DNA from: a virus
Strand: one strand, 5' to 3'
Virus record (IMG/VR): IMGVR_UViG_3300042090_002661
Coordinates: 1-36,951 of that record
Length of the DNA stretch: 36,951 nucleotides
This document shows positions 34,462-36,951 of this stretch, piece by piece (position 1 is the stretch's first letter; every line of letters begins with the position of its first letter). The position numbers and the translations under genes were made by a program. The notes under the pieces are model-generated. The model made no database searches, had not been told where the DNA came from, and was given only the letters and a program-made list of their open reading frames with translations.

Positions 34462-36951
34462 ATGTCTTTTCCAGGTACAATTCAGTTTCCCGCTTTGGCA
34501 GCGACGCCGTCGCCGCCTCCAGTAGGTTCATATCTTCTGTACACAGAAAATGACAACACATTGCGCATGGAAGATTCGAGCGGCAATGTTTACATTTTTG
34601 GTTCCACAGGTTTCATTGAGACGCTGACGGGAGATGTTACTTCTGGACCAGTAGTAAGTGGGTCTGCGACTACTACTGTCAATTCTGTAGGCGGTCAAAC
34701 CGCCGCTGCCATAGCGTACGCAGCCACACAAGTTGCGGCAGCTACCTCTGCGGATACACCAAGTACTCTTGTTTTGAGAGATGCAAGCGGCAACTTCTCA
34801 GCTGGCACCATTACTGCAAATTTGCTCGGAAGTTCTACTTCGTTTACTGGCTCTTTGTCTGGTGATGTAACTGGTACACAAAGCGCTACGATGATTGCTT
34901 CTACTGTTGTTACTGGAAAATTGCTGACTGGATATGTCGCTGGAACCAATACGCCAATCACGGCGACCGATACGATTCTTCAAGCTTTTGAAAATCTACA
35001 AGCTCAAGTTAGTGCTTCATCGGGCGCTGCCATTACGGCTTTGACTGGAGATGTCTCGGCAGTCGGCCCCGGAAGTGCTGTGGCTACTGTCAATTCTGTA
35101 GGCGGTCAAACCGCCGCTGCCATAGCGTACGCAGCCACACAAGTTGCGGCTGCGACATCTTCTAACACGGCATCTACCCTAGTTTTAAGAGATGCGTCTG
35201 GTAATTTCTCTGCAAACATCATAACTGCATCGCTAAATGGAAACGCAACCACATCTACGTCATTTACTGGATCATTATCTGGCGATGTAACTGGTACTCA
35301 ATCGGCAACAAAGGTCGTTGCAATTCAAAATATAGCCGTAAACTCTACGGCGCCCACTGATGCTCAGTTCTTGGTGTATCAGACTGGAATCACTGCTTAT
35401 AAAGCGGTGAGTATGTCTGGCGACGCTACGATGAGTGATGCTGGCGCAATTACTCTTCTAGCGACTGCAGTTACTTCAAAATTACTCACCGGATATGTCA
35501 CCGGAACTAATACTCCTATTAGTGCAACCAACTCAATTTTAACGGCTCTTGAAAATCTACAAGCACAGATAGGCGCGACAGTTGGAGCAGCGATTACTTC
35601 GCTCACAGGCGACGTAACTGCCACTGGTCCAGGAGCTGCCGTCGCCACTGTTGTTGCAATTCAAGGACATGCAGTTTCATCAACTGCACCCACTGACGCT
35701 CAGATCCTAATATGGAATTCTGGTACCAGTAAGTGGACTCCAGAATCAATATCTGGTGATATTTCGATAACAGATCTTGGAGTAGCTAGTTTAATCGCTA
35801 CTACAAACTCAACAATTACCACATTAAGTGCCCTATCCTTGCCGGGTTCTCAAGTCACGGGCAATATTTCTGGCAGCGCAGGGAACGTAACAGGCGTAGT
35901 GGCTGTACTGAATGGTGGTACAGGAGAAACATCTTTTACCGCAAATCAGCCAATTATTGGCGGAACTACTTCAACAGGGCCATTGCAACAGGTGACTACG
36001 GGAACTTCCGGACAGGTACTTCAGTCTAATGGTTCTTCTGCTCCCACTTGGACTACGAATATTTCCGGAAATGCTGCTAATATAACAGCTACCACAAACA
36101 GCACGCTTACCACTCTGACCGCCCTGAGTCTTCCTGGTTCACAAGTAACTGGCAATATTTCCGGCAACGCGGCAAACGTAACAGGCGTAGTAGCTATAGT
36201 AAACGGTGGCACCGGACAAACGACCGCCAATGCAGCTTTCGATGCCTTATCGCCGATGACCACATTAGGCGATATCATATACGAGAACGCTACACCCACG
36301 GCAGCCAGACTTCCTGGAAACACCACTGCCGCTCGTGAATTCTTAACTTCTCAAGGGACAGGTACTTCTGCGAATGCCCCTAGCTGGAGCGCATTAGTTT
36401 CTGGAGATATCCCAAATAATGCGGCCAACACAACGGGAACTGCTGGAAACATCACGGCCACTAGCAATAGCACTCTTACTTCATTACCTAATTTAACCTC
36501 AGCACCCTCATTAACCATCACGGGGACTCAAGTGGGGGGATTTACGCCAGGGAGCGTTATCTTTGCGGGAGCCAGCGGTCAATTATCGCAAGATAATGCC
36601 AATTTTTATTGGAATGATACGACTTTAGCGCTGGGCATCGGAGTTCAACCAGCATCTAATGCAGTTTTGGATATCGTTAATAACTCTGGCGCGACTAAGG
36701 CGATTCAGGTTACAGGATACGGATCTAACGTGGGATTTAGAGGTAGAGAGGCTGGTGGTACTCTAGCAAGTCCCAGCGCCACTACAAGTGGAACGACTTT
36801 AACTTTCTTCAGCGGACGTGGTTACGGAGCAACAGCATTTGCTGTAGCAAGCACTGGCGTCATCAACATCATAGCAGATGCGACATTCACTGACACGTCC
36901 ATGCCTACTCATATAGGATTTAACGTAACTCCGGTAGGTTCCGTGACTTCC
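34462..36951 (+). CDS. tail fibre protein (partial, runs off right edge)
   Basis: 830 codons without a stop to the window end. AAGGAG precedes the ATG. The sequence has few charges and repeats many fibre motifs: LTGDVTATGPGAAVATV, SLSGDVTGTQSAT, LLTGYVAGTNTPI, and V-x-N-G-G-T-G-x-T (GVVAVLNGGTGETSF, GVVAIVNGGTGQTTA), typical of long phage fibres made of triple-stranded beta repeats. The last part (FYWNDTTLALGIGVQPASNA) resembles the region just before a C-terminal knob or an intramolecular chaperone such as peptidase S74, which would lie outside the window. Contains a 67-bp exact direct repeat. Confidence 0.9.
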   Translation, partial: MSFPGTIQFPALAATPSPPPVGSYLLYTENDNTLRMEDSSGNVYIFGSTGFIETLTGDVTSGPVVSGSATTTVNSVGGQTAAAIAYAATQVAAATSADTPSTLVLRDASGNFSAGTITANLLGSSTSFTGSLSGDVTGTQSATMIASTVVTGKLLTGYVAGTNTPITATDTILQAFENLQAQVSASSGAAITALTGDVSAVGPGSAVATVNSVGGQTAAAIAYAATQVAAATSSNTASTLVLRDASGNFSANIITASLNGNATTSTSFTGSLSGDVTGTQSATKVVAIQNIAVNSTAPTDAQFLVYQTGITAYKAVSMSGDATMSDAGAITLLATAVTSKLLTGYVTGTNTPISATNSILTALENLQAQIGATVGAAITSLTGDVTATGPGAAVATVVAIQGHAVSSTAPTDAQILIWNSGTSKWTPESISGDISITDLGVASLIATTNSTITTLSALSLPGSQVTGNISGSAGNVTGVVAVLNGGTGETSFTANQPIIGGTTSTGPLQQVTTGTSGQVLQSNGSSAPTWTTNISGNAANITATTNSTLTTLTALSLPGSQVTGNISGNAANVTGVVAIVNGGTGQTTANAAFDALSPMTTLGDIIYENATPTAARLPGNTTAAREFLTSQGTGTSANAPSWSALVSGDIPNNAANTTGTAGNITATSNSTLTSLPNLTSAPSLTITGTQVGGFTPGSVIFAGASGQLSQDNANFYWNDTTLALGIGVQPASNAVLDIVNNSGATKAIQVTGYGSNVGFRGREAGGTLASPSATTSGTTLTFFSGRGYGATAFAVASTGVINIIADATFTDTSMPTHIGFNVTPVGSVTS
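34673..34739 (+). repeat. 67-bp direct repeat, copy 1
   Basis: Identical to 35084-35150, 411 bp apart (a multiple of three). Encodes TVNSVGGQTAAAIAYAATQV. Confidence 0.9.
35084..35150 (+). repeat. 67-bp direct repeat, copy 2
   Basis: Identical to 34673-34739. Recombination between the copies would delete or duplicate exactly 137 codons in frame. Confidence 0.9.

Noticed and set aside
36021-36326. Minus-strand open frames within the tail fibre gene
   Set aside because: They are mirror images of the repetitive fibre coding sequence without ribosome sites.

Overview
The window looks like part of the virion-structure region of a large contractile-tailed bacteriophage (myovirus-like) from an uncultured source. 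The evidence is a major capsid protein, a prohead-protease-like protein, a scaffold-like acidic protein, a connector-like protein, a tail completion protein, a tail sheath followed directly by a tail tube, and a tail fibre. No terminase, portal, tape measure, replication or lysis gene is visible, so the genome extends well beyond this window. The host cannot be named, but the promoters found are of the bacterial sigma70 type, so a bacterium is implied.

Layout. 1-5269 is on the minus strand: an X-S-Q-L repeat protein running off the left edge, a small lipoprotein with a structured leader, an intergenic structured RNA with its own terminator, a 40-residue membrane peptide, the protease-like gene, and two homing endonucleases upstream of it. 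5476-8522 is plus strand: a small virion-type protein, the scaffold-like protein and the capsid protein with an Ig-like insertion, followed by a large hairpin RNA. 8715-13625 holds a homing endonuclease, a small unknown gene, a metallophosphoesterase, a large multidomain virion protein and a dNMP-kinase-like gene. 13709-27188 is a long, tightly packed run of plus-strand genes (neck, connector and completion proteins plus many unknowns), broken by three homing endonucleases. 27202-30493 is sheath and tube. 30609-36951 holds another endonuclease, a tRNA-Asn, tail-associated genes, an HNH endonuclease and the start of a tail fibre.

Three things stand out. First, gene 21009-22949, in the middle of the structural operon, begins with what reads as an mCpol/GGDEF-type nucleotide cyclase palm domain with its acidic residues kept, followed by five CxxC knuckles and a long hydrophilic tail. 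The same operon carries a 2H phosphoesterase (16132-16860), a fold used by phages to destroy cyclic-nucleotide signals. Together they could be a virion-linked system that makes and removes a cyclic nucleotide. Second, the tail sheath and the protein at 11422-12993 both carry a DUF3494 (ice-binding-type) module in the same circularly permuted order, inserted in a loop of each host protein. Third, eight stand-alone homing endonucleases of at least four classes occupy about 8.6 kb. Several have their own near-consensus sigma70 promoter placed so close to the start codon that the mRNA should be leaderless.

Additional RNA structure not explained by genes occurs at 1074-1261, 968-1061, 8557-8658 and 32617-32671. 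All functional calls rest on reading motifs by eye; no database search was possible.
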